Source: an uncultured Bacteroidales bacterium
Lineage (GTDB): Bacteria; Bacteroidota; Bacteroidia; Bacteroidales; Bacteroidaceae
Direction: 5' to 3'
Length of the DNA stretch: 64,000 nt
Assembly (NCBI GenBank): GCA_902799685.1
Contig: CADCBO010000018.1
Coordinates: 1-64,000 of the forward strand
Of the stretch, positions 29,038-36,966 are shown piece by piece. Positions within the stretch are counted from its first letter, which is position 1; the number at the start of each line of letters is the position of its first letter. The notes beneath the pieces were generated by a model. The model saw only the letters and a list, made by a program, of their open reading frames with translations. It searched no databases and was not told the DNA's origin. A program made the position numbers and the translations under genes.

Positions 29038-30630
29038 ATGAACGCACGTAGAACTATAGAAGCCGGCCGCGCTGTACTGGGAATTGAATTCGGTAGCACA
29101 CGTATTAAGGCTGTGCTGATTGATGAGGACCAGAGACCTATAGCCCAAGGCAGTCATACCTGGGAGAACCAGTTGGTTGACGGACTTTGGACTTACAGCA
29201 ACGAGACTATATGGTACGGTCTGCAGGACTGCTACGCCAATCTGCGTGCCGATGTACTCAAACAGTATGACATTGAGATAGAGGACCTGGCCGCAATAGG
29301 CATCAGCGCCATGATGCACGGCTATATGGCTTTTAACCGTGAGGGGCATCTGCTGACACCTTTCCGTACCTGGCGTAACACCAACACCGGTGAGGCCGCC
29401 GCCGTACTGTCAAATCTGTTTGTATATAACATACCTCTGCGCTGGAGCATATCACATCTCTATCAGGCTATCCTGAACGGCGAGGAGCATGTTCCACAGA
29501 TAGGCTATCTGACTACTCTTGCCGGTTACATCCACTGGAAACTCACAGGCGAGAAGGTGCTGGGTATAGGCGATGCATCAGGTATGATACCTGTAGATCC
29601 CGAGACCAAGACCTACCGTGCGGATATGGTGGAGAAGTTTGACAAGCTGGTAGCTCCCAAGGGTTATCCCTGGAAGCTAGGTGAAATACTGCCCAAGGTG
29701 CTTATGGCAGGCGACAAAGCCGGCGTGCTTACAGAAATCGGCGCAAGACATCTGGATGTATCGGGCCACTTGAAACCCGGAATTCCGTTCTGCCCGCCCG
29801 AAGGTGATGCAGGTACCGGTATGGTGGCAACCAACTCTGTCAAGCCGCGCACCGGTAACGTATCGGCCGGAACATCATCATTCTCAATGATTGTTCTTGA
29901 AAAGGACCTCAATAAGCCGCATGAGGTTATTGACATTGTGACTACTCCTGACGGCAGCCCCGTTGCCATGGTACACTGCAACAACTGCACCAGTGACCTG
30001 AATGCCTGGGTCAACCTGTTCAAGGAGTTTGAGGAGGTTATGGGTATGCCCGTTGACATGGGTAAGATATTCACAAACCTGTTCAACACCGCCCTGAAAG
30101 GTGATCCGGACTGCGGCGGCATCATCAGCTACAACTACGTATCGGGTGAACCTGTTACCGGTTTTGCCGATGGCCGGCCGTTGTTTGTCCGCTCTGCTAA
30201 TGACACTTTCAACCTGTCCAACTTTATGCGTGCCGTTATTAGCGGTGCCGTAGGCGTACTCAAGATAGGTAATGACATACTGTTCAAGGAGGAGAAGATC
30301 AAGGTGGACCGTATTACCGGTCACGGCGGTCTGTTCACCACTCCGGGCGTTGGTCAGCGCATACTGGGTGCTGCCCTTAACTCACCTATCTACTGCATGA
30401 AGACAGCCGGTGAGGGTGGCCCATGGGGTATGGCAATTCTGGCATCATACCTTATCAACGGAAAGAAGAACCAGACTCTGTCTGAGTATCTTGACGAGGA
30501 GGTATTTGCCGGTGACACAGGCACATCGGTTGCTCCCACCCCCGAGGATGTTGCAGGTTTCAATGCCTATATCGACAACTACAAGCAGTGTTTCCCCATA
30601 GAGGAAGCCGCTGTCAAGTTCAAGAAGTAA
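29038..30630 (+). CDS. araB: FGGY carbohydrate kinase, probable L-ribulokinase
   Basis: A 530-aa FGGY kinase. N-terminal ATP-site motif VLGIEFGSTRIKAVLID, substrate-domain ISAMMHGYMAFNREG, and phosphate-2 motif GNVSAGTSSFSMIVLE are present. By sequence it looks like the XylB-type kinases that serve as ribulokinase in Bacteroides arabinose clusters; position directly after araA and with araD supports ribulokinase over xylulokinase. The symbol rests on context. Confidence 0.85.
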   Translation: MNARRTIEAGRAVLGIEFGSTRIKAVLIDEDQRPIAQGSHTWENQLVDGLWTYSNETIWYGLQDCYANLRADVLKQYDIEIEDLAAIGISAMMHGYMAFNREGHLLTPFRTWRNTNTGEAAAVLSNLFVYNIPLRWSISHLYQAILNGEEHVPQIGYLTTLAGYIHWKLTGEKVLGIGDASGMIPVDPETKTYRADMVEKFDKLVAPKGYPWKLGEILPKVLMAGDKAGVLTEIGARHLDVSGHLKPGIPFCPPEGDAGTGMVATNSVKPRTGNVSAGTSSFSMIVLEKDLNKPHEVIDIVTTPDGSPVAMVHCNNCTSDLNAWVNLFKEFEEVMGMPVDMGKIFTNLFNTALKGDPDCGGIISYNYVSGEPVTGFADGRPLFVRSANDTFNLSNFMRAVISGAVGVLKIGNDILFKEEKIKVDRITGHGGLFTTPGVGQRILGAALNSPIYCMKTAGEGGPWGMAILASYLINGKKNQTLSEYLDEEVFAGDTGTSVAPTPEDVAGFNAYIDNYKQCFPIEEAAVKFKK

Positions 30631-30662
30631 GCGCTACAAGGTAGTACCGTATTTAATAGATA

Positions 30663-30700
30663 GGCTGGCTAATGTTTTGTTAGCCAGCCCATCTTGTTTT
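30663..30700 (+). terminator. Rho-independent terminator after the arabinose genes
   Basis: GGCTGGCTAA and TTAGCCAGCC form a perfect ten-base stem around a seven-base loop, followed by ATCTTGTTTT. It lies 32 bases after the kinase stop and also faces the convergent BlaR1 gene. Confidence 0.85.
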
Positions 30701-30754
30701 ATCGTCATTGTTTCTGAAATGAAGCGACCTCAATAGGGTTTTTTAATGCCGTTT

Positions 30755-32977
30755 TTATCTCATGTTCATGTATAAGACAGGTTTGCTTGAATATTTGTCT
30801 GACAGCAGGCTCCTTATCTGCTGATAATTGTCGTCGGAGAATGGTAGGACAACTGCGGGACGGCGGCCTTCAAACAGGTCTTTCACAGCCGATTCCATAT
30901 CATCAGGCGAAACTGTTATGCCTTCTAATGGATTGCCGGTGGTTAATTTAGTGCAAACGTATGCTCCGTTTTTTGATATTGACCGCCAGGCATCTTTTAT
31001 TTGGGATTGCAAACCGTTAATGGTCTTATCACTCCATTCACGAACTTTATCCTGGCGTTCCTGTAATTTTTGCGTTATTTCTTGATGAGTCTTTGTTAAA
31101 GACTGCTCATAGTCGGAACGCATGCTTTCAGATAAGCTTTCCCGCAGTTTCTCATATTCCTGAGTCTTTTTCGTTAAATCATCCCTCATCACCTGCAGTT
31201 CCTCTTCATATTTCTCGGTTAATGATTGAGCCTCTTTCTGGGCTGATCTGAACGCATTGATGAAAGTCCTCATCTCCGGTGTATTCAATGCACCCAGGTC
31301 CTCGTTGCTGTAGGCTACAGACACTAACAATGAGCTCACATTATCATCAGATTCCACCTCGGCTTTTGCATCATACAGATAAATCCATTGTGGAGTCTGA
31401 GGTGCACTCCCATCGTTAAGTCTGAAATTGATGGGAACCGAATATCTTACCTTGACATTCTTGCCTCCGATTTTTCCCGGAGTCCAGGCTGGCATCTGGC
31501 TTATTGCCCTCAGAGCCTCGGCATCAAGCAAGGGATCTACGGATCGTGCCACCTCGGCATCTGTAATTGTGCCGTCGGTATCAATAGTGAATGATATCAC
31601 TACCCTTCCCTGTATTTTATTTTCTCTGCATAATACGGGGTACTTGATGTTATTGGTAAGATACTGGAGCAAACCTGCCATACCGCCCGGGTATTCGGGC
31701 GCTTCTTCGGCAGTCAGGAAAACGTCATCCTCAACATCGTTTTCTACTTCCCATTCAACATCTTTTAGTTTAGTCAGGGTTATGACCGGTTCATCCGACC
31801 GTATGTAACCTTTGAATTCCTGATATCCGGTCTTGATTATCCTGATCATGTATTCCGGATTGTATTCTCTAAGAATAAAATTACCGTCTTCATCGGTAAA
31901 ACTGCTATAGAAAACCGTTCCGGTCAGGTTCATGACACTTATACGTGCATTGACCACGGGACCGTCATCGTCTATAACCTTTCCGATGATATAACCGTCT
32001 TGGGCTATTTTTGCGGAAATATTTGCGTCATTGGGATAGTAGTTTCCCAGTTCAATCATGTCAGCCTTGATTTCGGTACGGGCAAACAGGACAGATGTCA
32101 TTCCCAGCATGGGAACAAGGAGCAGAAGCCATATAAGGCGACTTTTCCTGGTTTGATTCTTGTTCAACATAATAATTCTCTTTTTAATGTTAAGGTTAAA
32201 TGAACTGGCAAGCGCATAGGCCTCTGCACCTACAGTCCGCATTATTAGTAGTTTCTGATAATCTCCGTTGCGTATGCCATAGCGTTTGATCACTTCGCTA
32301 TCGGCTTCATATTCGTGGACTATCTTTATCTCCTGCAGAACAAACCAGCAAGCCGGATTCACTATGGTGCAGGCCATTAGGAACACCAAATCGGCAGAAT
32401 GCAGCAATCTGATGTGTGAGTATTCATGCCTCAGGCTTGCCCGGCGGGCAAATCCGTTTTCTGCATCTGATATTACAATGTAATTCATCCAGCTGAACGG
32501 CCCGAAATCCTCATCGTGTGTGACAAGCCATACGGTGTGGTTAAGATGACGCCGCTTTTTACCTTGCAGAAACCTACGGGTCCGGACTGTCTGGCGGCCC
32601 CAGCCAATCATCAGCATCAATACATATACTGAATAGGTGCTGATTAACATGACCGCCCAAAGGGTGGTTTTACTGTTACTTTGTGGTTGGGTAATGGCAT
32701 CGGCTGTCACCGTTATCGGTTCACTGCTGAATGGGAGTGTTCCTGACAGTTCACGGGCAAAAACGGAATCCTCTATAGAAAGGTTGCTTGCCAAAGGATT
32801 GCCGTCAGGGATACTTATGTGCACAAGGGGAAGAAGCGCTGAGAGCACCGTTGCTCCCAGCAGGTAAAACCGGCTGAAGCGGTAGAACGTGGTTCCGCTG
32901 AATACCGCCTTATAGATGGTAAGCAGAACTATCAGGGCAAATGCCCATTCCAATATGTAAAGAACTATACTACCCAT
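30755..32977 (-). CDS. BlaR1-type M56 metallopeptidase receptor with TonB C-terminal domain
   Basis: A 740-aa membrane protein. Residues 1-290 form the four-helix M56 domain with zinc motif RHEYSH (His184, Glu185, His188). After a further membrane segment (~280-300) come a carboxypeptidase-regulatory-like sandwich (~330-405), a TonB C-terminal domain (PEYPGGMAGLLQYLTNNIKYP..., ~430-525) and a long coiled-coil tail rich in Glu/Gln/Lys. BlaR1 proteins sense a ligand outside and trigger removal of the BlaI repressor. It follows blaI by five bases. The ligand need not be a beta-lactam. Confidence 0.88.
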   Translation of the reverse strand: MGSIVLYILEWAFALIVLLTIYKAVFSGTTFYRFSRFYLLGATVLSALLPLVHISIPDGNPLASNLSIEDSVFARELSGTLPFSSEPITVTADAITQPQSNSKTTLWAVMLISTYSVYVLMLMIGWGRQTVRTRRFLQGKKRRHLNHTVWLVTHDEDFGPFSWMNYIVISDAENGFARRASLRHEYSHIRLLHSADLVFLMACTIVNPACWFVLQEIKIVHEYEADSEVIKRYGIRNGDYQKLLIMRTVGAEAYALASSFNLNIKKRIIMLNKNQTRKSRLIWLLLLVPMLGMTSVLFARTEIKADMIELGNYYPNDANISAKIAQDGYIIGKVIDDDGPVVNARISVMNLTGTVFYSSFTDEDGNFILREYNPEYMIRIIKTGYQEFKGYIRSDEPVITLTKLKDVEWEVENDVEDDVFLTAEEAPEYPGGMAGLLQYLTNNIKYPVLCRENKIQGRVVISFTIDTDGTITDAEVARSVDPLLDAEALRAISQMPAWTPGKIGGKNVKVRYSVPINFRLNDGSAPQTPQWIYLYDAKAEVESDDNVSSLLVSVAYSNEDLGALNTPEMRTFINAFRSAQKEAQSLTEKYEEELQVMRDDLTKKTQEYEKLRESLSESMRSDYEQSLTKTHQEITQKLQERQDKVREWSDKTINGLQSQIKDAWRSISKNGAYVCTKLTTGNPLEGITVSPDDMESAVKDLFEGRRPAVVLPFSDDNYQQIRSLLSDKYSSKPVLYMNMR

Positions 32978-32982
32978 GATTT

Positions 32983-33345
32983 TTACTTTGCGTTTTCGGC
33001 CATATGGATAAGGTCCTTCAAATCATCAATGCTTACCTCCTGCTGCTGTACAAGGCAGGATATGAAATCCTTATATGATCCGTTAAAGAAACGTGCCACG
33101 CTCTCCTTGTTCATCATCTCAATGTATTTGTCACGGTTAACAGCAGGCTCATACATAAAGAACCGGGCTCCCAACTCTTGGTGCTTAATCATTCCGCTTA
33201 TCTCCAGACGGCGCACAAACGTAGTCAGCGTATTGAAGTTAGGCTGGGGCTCCGGCAACCGAGCCAGAATATCACGCATGGAGAGCGCTCCGTTATCCCA
33301 GAGCACATTCATGATTGCAAGTTCTTTATCTGTCAGTTTCTTCAT
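32983..33345 (-). CDS. BlaI/MecI-family transcriptional repressor
   Basis: A 120-aa winged-helix repressor (LTDKELAIMNVLWDNGALSMRDILARLPEPQPNFNTLTTFVRRLEISGMI) with the C-terminal dimerisation part. The linker that BlaR1 cleaves in staphylococcal BlaI cannot be pinned down here. It is 70% or more similar by eye to the second BlaI at 39255. The TACAnnnTGTA dyad in its own promoter (33411-33421) suggests autoregulation. Confidence 0.93.
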   Translation of the reverse strand: MKKLTDKELAIMNVLWDNGALSMRDILARLPEPQPNFNTLTTFVRRLEISGMIKHQELGARFFMYEPAVNRDKYIEMMNKESVARFFNGSYKDFISCLVQQQEVSIDDLKDLIHMAENAK

Positions 33346-33401
33346 ACCGTTTTTTTACGTAGTCCTATAAATTATTTCTATCCCTCATCAGGTTTTCACT
33401 G

Positions 33402-33433
33402 CAAATAAATTACATCTTGTAAAAACAACCAAA
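33402..33433 (-). promoter_or_regulatory. Promoter with BlaI-type operator, module 1
   Basis: On the minus strand a TTTG -33 box (33433-33430) is separated by 20 bases from a -7-like TTTATTTG (33409-33402). The spacer holds the dyad TTACATCTTGTAA (33410-33422), a TACA/TGTA pair like known BlaI/MecI operators. The same arrangement, base for base in the boxes, occurs at 39653-39684. Confidence 0.7.
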
Positions 33434-33530
33434 CATTTTGACAATTTTTTATACTTTCGTTGTAAATATAAACATACAGTAAAATGAATGTTTTTATGCC
33501 TTTTGTAGAAAATCAATAAGATTTAATGAC

Positions 33531-33538
33531 TATCTTCG
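33531..33538 (+). promoter_or_regulatory. -7-like element of the zeta-toxin-like gene
   Basis: TATCTTCG differs from TAnnTTTG at one position and lies nine bases before the ATG at 33547, so the mRNA would be nearly leaderless. It also argues against the in-frame ATG at 33526 as the start. Confidence 0.45.
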
Positions 33539-33546
33539 CAGATGGT

Positions 33547-34134
33547 ATGGCTAAGACTTTGTACATAATTGCAGGCTGTAACGGGGCTGGAAAAACAACG
33601 GCTTCTATGTTGTTGCTGCCTGAAATCTTGGATTGTCAGGAATTTGTCAATGCCGATGAGATTGCAAAAGGTATATCTCCGTTTCATCCTGAAGAGGTTG
33701 CTATTCAGGCCGGTAAGTTGATGTTGGAAAGAATTGACGTTCTGGTAGAAGGTGAAAAGTCTTTTGCAATAGAAACAACTTTGAGCACCAAGAGTTACAG
33801 GTTGCTGGTAGATAAGGCTCACCAAAAAGGTTTTAAGGTTCAATTGGTGTTTTTTTGGCTTCCTAATCCCGTACAGGCAGTAGAGAGGGTTGCGGTCAGA
33901 GTCCGTGAGGGAGGGCATGATATTCCCCTAGATGTGATATTGAGGCGCTATAGTTCAGGTATTAACAATCTGTTTAACATATATATGGATATTGTTGATT
34001 CTTGGATTGTAGTAGAAAATTACAATACCCCTAGAACTGTAATAGCGGATGGTGGTATTAACGGTTCTTTAAATGTTTATTCAGAAGAGTTGTTCTTAAA
34101 ACTAAAGTCTTATGTCAGAAGAAGAGAGAATTAA
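33547..34134 (+). CDS. Zeta-toxin-like P-loop kinase
   Basis: A 195-aa ATPase starting MAKTLYIIAGCNGAGKTTAS, with the P-loop GCNGAGKT, a NADEIAKGISPFHPE segment typical of zeta-toxin/AAA_33 proteins, and the strand ..FAIETTLSTKSY. True zeta toxins phosphorylate UDP-N-acetylglucosamine; chromosomal relatives are common and often uncharacterised. The 3' end overlaps a small ORF by 23 bases. Lower G+C than neighbouring operons hints at acquisition. Confidence 0.82.
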   Translation: MAKTLYIIAGCNGAGKTTASMLLLPEILDCQEFVNADEIAKGISPFHPEEVAIQAGKLMLERIDVLVEGEKSFAIETTLSTKSYRLLVDKAHQKGFKVQLVFFWLPNPVQAVERVAVRVREGGHDIPLDVILRRYSSGINNLFNIYMDIVDSWIVVENYNTPRTVIADGGINGSLNVYSEELFLKLKSYVRRREN

Positions 34135-34294
34135 ATTGATTAAAGGTCTTGAATGGGCTGAATATGAGACTCTTAAAATGAAGGCTATGCGTGGTGAAAT
34201 GGTTCTCCAGGACAATGAAAAAGGAGAGATTATCCGCGTGCCGGCACGTGATGTCTTTATGAAACTCTATAACGAACCGGCTCCTACTTTCTGA
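34112..34294 (+). CDS. 60-aa partner of the zeta-like gene, possible antitoxin
   Basis: A small acidic/basic helical protein (MSEEERIKLIKGLEWAEYETLKMKAMRGEMVLQDNEKGE...) starting 23 bases inside the end of the zeta-like gene. The middle reads like a short repeated beta-hairpin (VLQDNEKGEIIRVPARDVF). The overlap and shared strand indicate co-expression, and short proteins of this general appearance often accompany Bacteroidetes zeta-like genes. An antitoxin role is inferred only from position. Confidence 0.6.
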   Translation: MSEEERIKLIKGLEWAEYETLKMKAMRGEMVLQDNEKGEIIRVPARDVFMKLYNEPAPTF

Positions 34295-34321
34295 AAACCA
34301 TTTAAAATAGTATCTATGTTT

Positions 34322-34352
34322 AGTACAATTGGGGAGTGTCCCCAATTGTACT
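34322..34352. repeat. REP-like palindrome 1
   Basis: AGTACAATTGGGG and CCCCAATTGTACT form a perfect 13-base dyad around AGTGT, with a T6 tract on the plus side that runs into the stop codon of the propeller gene at 34356. On the plus strand it could terminate transcription from the zeta/60-aa pair. It belongs to the same family as 35631, 36928, 39704 and 41957. Confidence 0.85.
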
Positions 34353-34355
34353 TTT

Positions 34356-35582
34356 TTAGTAGTGGGCAATGACTATGGGAGGATTTCCGCAATTCTTGGC
34401 TTTGCGATAGAAGACCTCAACTTCCGGGGTGTAGCGGTGGTCGTAGTTAGGGCTGTCCATCAGTTCCAACGCATCGGAAATAAAGAAATCATCAACAAAT
34501 CCTATCAGGTCATTGTTGCAGACAGAAAGGATACGGGTGTCGGGAAATGAAGTGTTTATGGCGTCATGGTCCGTATGATACAACTTGGAGGTGGATTTGT
34601 CAAACAGGTATATGCCATCAGTGTACCCCATACGCAGGTAATCTTTCATGTCTAAGAAATAGAATGTTGAATAAGGATCCGTGTCTTCTTCAAAATCCAG
34701 ACCTTTTTTGAACTTTTCAGGTGGATTGGGAATGAAAGTCAATTCTGCTATACAGTCAGCCTTGTCACCACAGATACAATAGATGTGGTTATCCAGTGCG
34801 CGAGTGAGATACGTGGTGTCAGAGTGTAGATTGAAAACACCGGAAATTACCTCATACCCCCAGTTCATGTTCTCTTTTTGGGGTAATCCTCCTGGTTGAC
34901 GTATCACTGCAGGGTCAACAGGAGCATGCATCTGATGATATTCTGACATCTCAAAGAGAGGGCTGGCGCTACCATCTGTATGAAGAATGAAATAGTCATA
35001 CGTAGGGAATGAATGCATATAGTCTTTCATGAGCAGGGAACCGTCTGAATAACATTTGGCAAAACCGTTCACTGTAACGTATTCCTTACCTATTGAATCT
35101 ATATCAATCTGTCCCAGAAATTTGCCCTGGTAGTCAAAACGCTTTATCGTAGCCTTTCCGTCATAGCCGTCACCATTTACTATAAGCACCTCATTCCGAT
35201 GGGTGTCCAGATTCCAGCTGTCCAGAGAGAGATATTCATTGCGCGCCCTGCCAATCCTGCCTATGTCATTAAGGTAATGGCCGGATCGGTCAAAAACCTT
35301 TATCGTTGATGCCTTATCCATATCGCTGTGTATAAAGAACAGGCCATCGTCATACCTTATGGCATCGTTGATGGTACCCAGCAACGCATCGGCACTTTCA
35401 TCAAGCAGGATGTACTCCCAACTTTTCATGAAATTGTCTTCAAGAGTTCCGTCCAGATGGATTACATCATCTTTTGTAATCTGCATTGTCCCGCCAGAGT
35501 GAATATTACTCTTGCATGCGCACAACAATGATGTTGTGAGCATAGTGCCAAAAATGGTTTTGTAAATAGAACTATTCTTCAT
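34356..35582 (-). CDS. Six-bladed beta-propeller lipoprotein A
   Basis: A 408-aa exported lipoprotein (lipobox LLCAC, Cys23). The mature protein is a run of short beta-repeats with motifs such as IKVFDRSGHYLNDIGRIGRARNEYLSL, IKRFDYQGKFLGQI and a YILLDES opening, typical of the 6-bladed propeller family abundant in Bacteroidetes. The role is unknown; likely ligand or protein binding at the envelope. A paralogue lies directly upstream (35663-36913), each followed by a REP-like palindrome. Confidence 0.8.
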   Translation of the reverse strand: MKNSSIYKTIFGTMLTTSLLCACKSNIHSGGTMQITKDDVIHLDGTLEDNFMKSWEYILLDESADALLGTINDAIRYDDGLFFIHSDMDKASTIKVFDRSGHYLNDIGRIGRARNEYLSLDSWNLDTHRNEVLIVNGDGYDGKATIKRFDYQGKFLGQIDIDSIGKEYVTVNGFAKCYSDGSLLMKDYMHSFPTYDYFILHTDGSASPLFEMSEYHQMHAPVDPAVIRQPGGLPQKENMNWGYEVISGVFNLHSDTTYLTRALDNHIYCICGDKADCIAELTFIPNPPEKFKKGLDFEEDTDPYSTFYFLDMKDYLRMGYTDGIYLFDKSTSKLYHTDHDAINTSFPDTRILSVCNNDLIGFVDDFFISDALELMDSPNYDHRYTPEVEVFYRKAKNCGNPPIVIAHY

Positions 35583-35630
35583 ATTCTGTTCAGATCAAAA
35601 AAAATAAAGAAGTAATGTCGATAAATCAGA

Positions 35631-35656
35631 ACAATTGGGGTTTGTCCCCCAATTGT
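35631..35656. repeat. REP-like palindrome 2
   Basis: ACAATTGGGG and CCCCAATTGT pair around TTTGTC, followed by T7 on the plus strand, six bases from the stop of propeller gene B. On the minus (gene) strand no U-tract follows the hairpin, so it is a poor intrinsic terminator for the adjacent genes. Confidence 0.82.
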
Positions 35657-35662
35657 TTTTTT

Positions 35663-36913
35663 CTACTGAGTTAGGATGTTATTCTTAAGGTAATACTTTA
35701 TGATGTAGGCGTTTGTATCGTCATTTCTCTGTTTCAGTATTTGCTTGCTGCGCTCATCAAGAAGATCCGGATCCACCATTATGTCCACATCATCCAACAT
35801 GTAACCTTCAACCAATGTGTATATAGCTTCGTCATCCAGCCAGTCTATATAACACAACTCCTTCCCATTATCCATTTGAGTATTAATTAGTCTGTGCTTT
35901 CCGTCTTGGGGAGAATAGAAAGAGAGATAAAGATTCTTGTTTGCTTTCCGGTCACTTAAATTCATGCCTCCTAAAACGGCAAGCATGAAATGGTTATTCA
36001 CATGCAAATCCCAAAGTGATGTGTATTCGGCAAATAATTTGTGAAGTTCTTCCTCATGTTTTCTCCCGTATGGTTCTCTTATTGAAGAATAATGAGATTC
36101 TGTAAACATGTTATTACCTGTATCATATCTGTAAGCCTCAGTTATGGTCTTGTCTTTAGCATTCAGTCTGAAAACCGAGAAATCGCCTATACGACATAGT
36201 CTATACAGGACTTCCTTGTCATTAGCAACAGGATTATGAATTCTCTTTATTGCAAACTGCGTGGTGTGGATGTTTTGAAAGGGAATGCCTGACCCACCAA
36301 TGGTTTTATTCAAAGCCGTAGAGTAGAACTCAACCTTCATGCTGTCTTCAGAAACTTCTGCAAAATAAGCCAATATGCCATCAGATACAGGTATTGGTTT
36401 TGTGGGGAAACTCAGCTTTTCAACTTTTGCGTCATTCAGGGTGGAATTAATAGTCTTATTGTAGCTGACTGTATTCAGGGCCGAATCGTACCTGACAAGA
36501 CCGGTAGCATTACAGTAGATATTTATGCATCCATTTTTGTCCACAAAGAAACCGTTTAAATAGAGATATTCATTATGTCCGTTACCTTTACGGTAAGAAG
36601 TGTTGAACAGGAATCTGCCGTCACTGTCAAAAGCATAGACTGTTTCTGTATAACGGCAGTCCATAAAGTATTTACCGTCGGCTACCTGGAACCAACGTGG
36701 TGACCTGAAATATGAATCCGGCCTCCCTTCCAGTTCTACAATTTCAATCCTGGAAATGAGATCTTTCATAGAGACTTTCTGAGACTTATTAAAATCAACA
36801 GAAATAACCGTTACTCCGTTTTCATCAACATGGGCTTTTTTGTTATTGCAACCGGTAAAGAGGATAATTCCGGAAACAAGGGTAAGCAGACATACTAAAT
36901 TTCTCATAAGCAA
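35663..36913 (-). CDS. Six-bladed beta-propeller lipoprotein B
   Basis: A 416-aa lipoprotein (signal peptide ..SGIILFTGC, Cys22) with a propeller-like repeat pattern (VYAFDSDGRFLFNTSYRKGNGHNEYLYLNGFFVDKNGCINIYCN). It shares the fold and style of protein A but only modest identity by eye. It begins 15 bases after palindrome 3 and about 50 bases after the BlaR1-2 stop, so it may be transcribed from the BlaI-BlaR1 module 2 promoter. Confidence 0.8.
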   Translation of the reverse strand: MLMRNLVCLLTLVSGIILFTGCNNKKAHVDENGVTVISVDFNKSQKVSMKDLISRIEIVELEGRPDSYFRSPRWFQVADGKYFMDCRYTETVYAFDSDGRFLFNTSYRKGNGHNEYLYLNGFFVDKNGCINIYCNATGLVRYDSALNTVSYNKTINSTLNDAKVEKLSFPTKPIPVSDGILAYFAEVSEDSMKVEFYSTALNKTIGGSGIPFQNIHTTQFAIKRIHNPVANDKEVLYRLCRIGDFSVFRLNAKDKTITEAYRYDTGNNMFTESHYSSIREPYGRKHEEELHKLFAEYTSLWDLHVNNHFMLAVLGGMNLSDRKANKNLYLSFYSPQDGKHRLINTQMDNGKELCYIDWLDDEAIYTLVEGYMLDDVDIMVDPDLLDERSKQILKQRNDDTNAYIIKYYLKNNILTQ

Positions 36914-36927
36914 GGACTTCAGATTTC

Positions 36928-36958
36928 AGTACAATTGGGGACTGTCCCCAATTGTACT
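36928..36958. repeat. REP-like palindrome 3
   Basis: AGTACAATTGGGG/CCCCAATTGTACT around ACTGT, with T7 on the plus side and the BlaR1-2 stop codon nine bases on. It has the same orientation and distance to the stop as palindromes 1 and 2. The GGGGACTGTCCCC core resembles REP elements mobilised by RAYT transposases in other bacteria. Confidence 0.85.
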
Positions 36959-36966
36959 TTTTTTGC

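Noticed and set aside
33526..33546. Upstream ATG for the zeta-like gene
   Set aside because: It precedes the probable -7 box, so it would not be in the transcript; homology also begins at MAKTLY.
35631..35656. Palindrome as intrinsic terminator of propeller gene B
   Set aside because: The T tract is on the opposite strand; on the gene strand the hairpin is preceded by A residues and lacks a following U-run.
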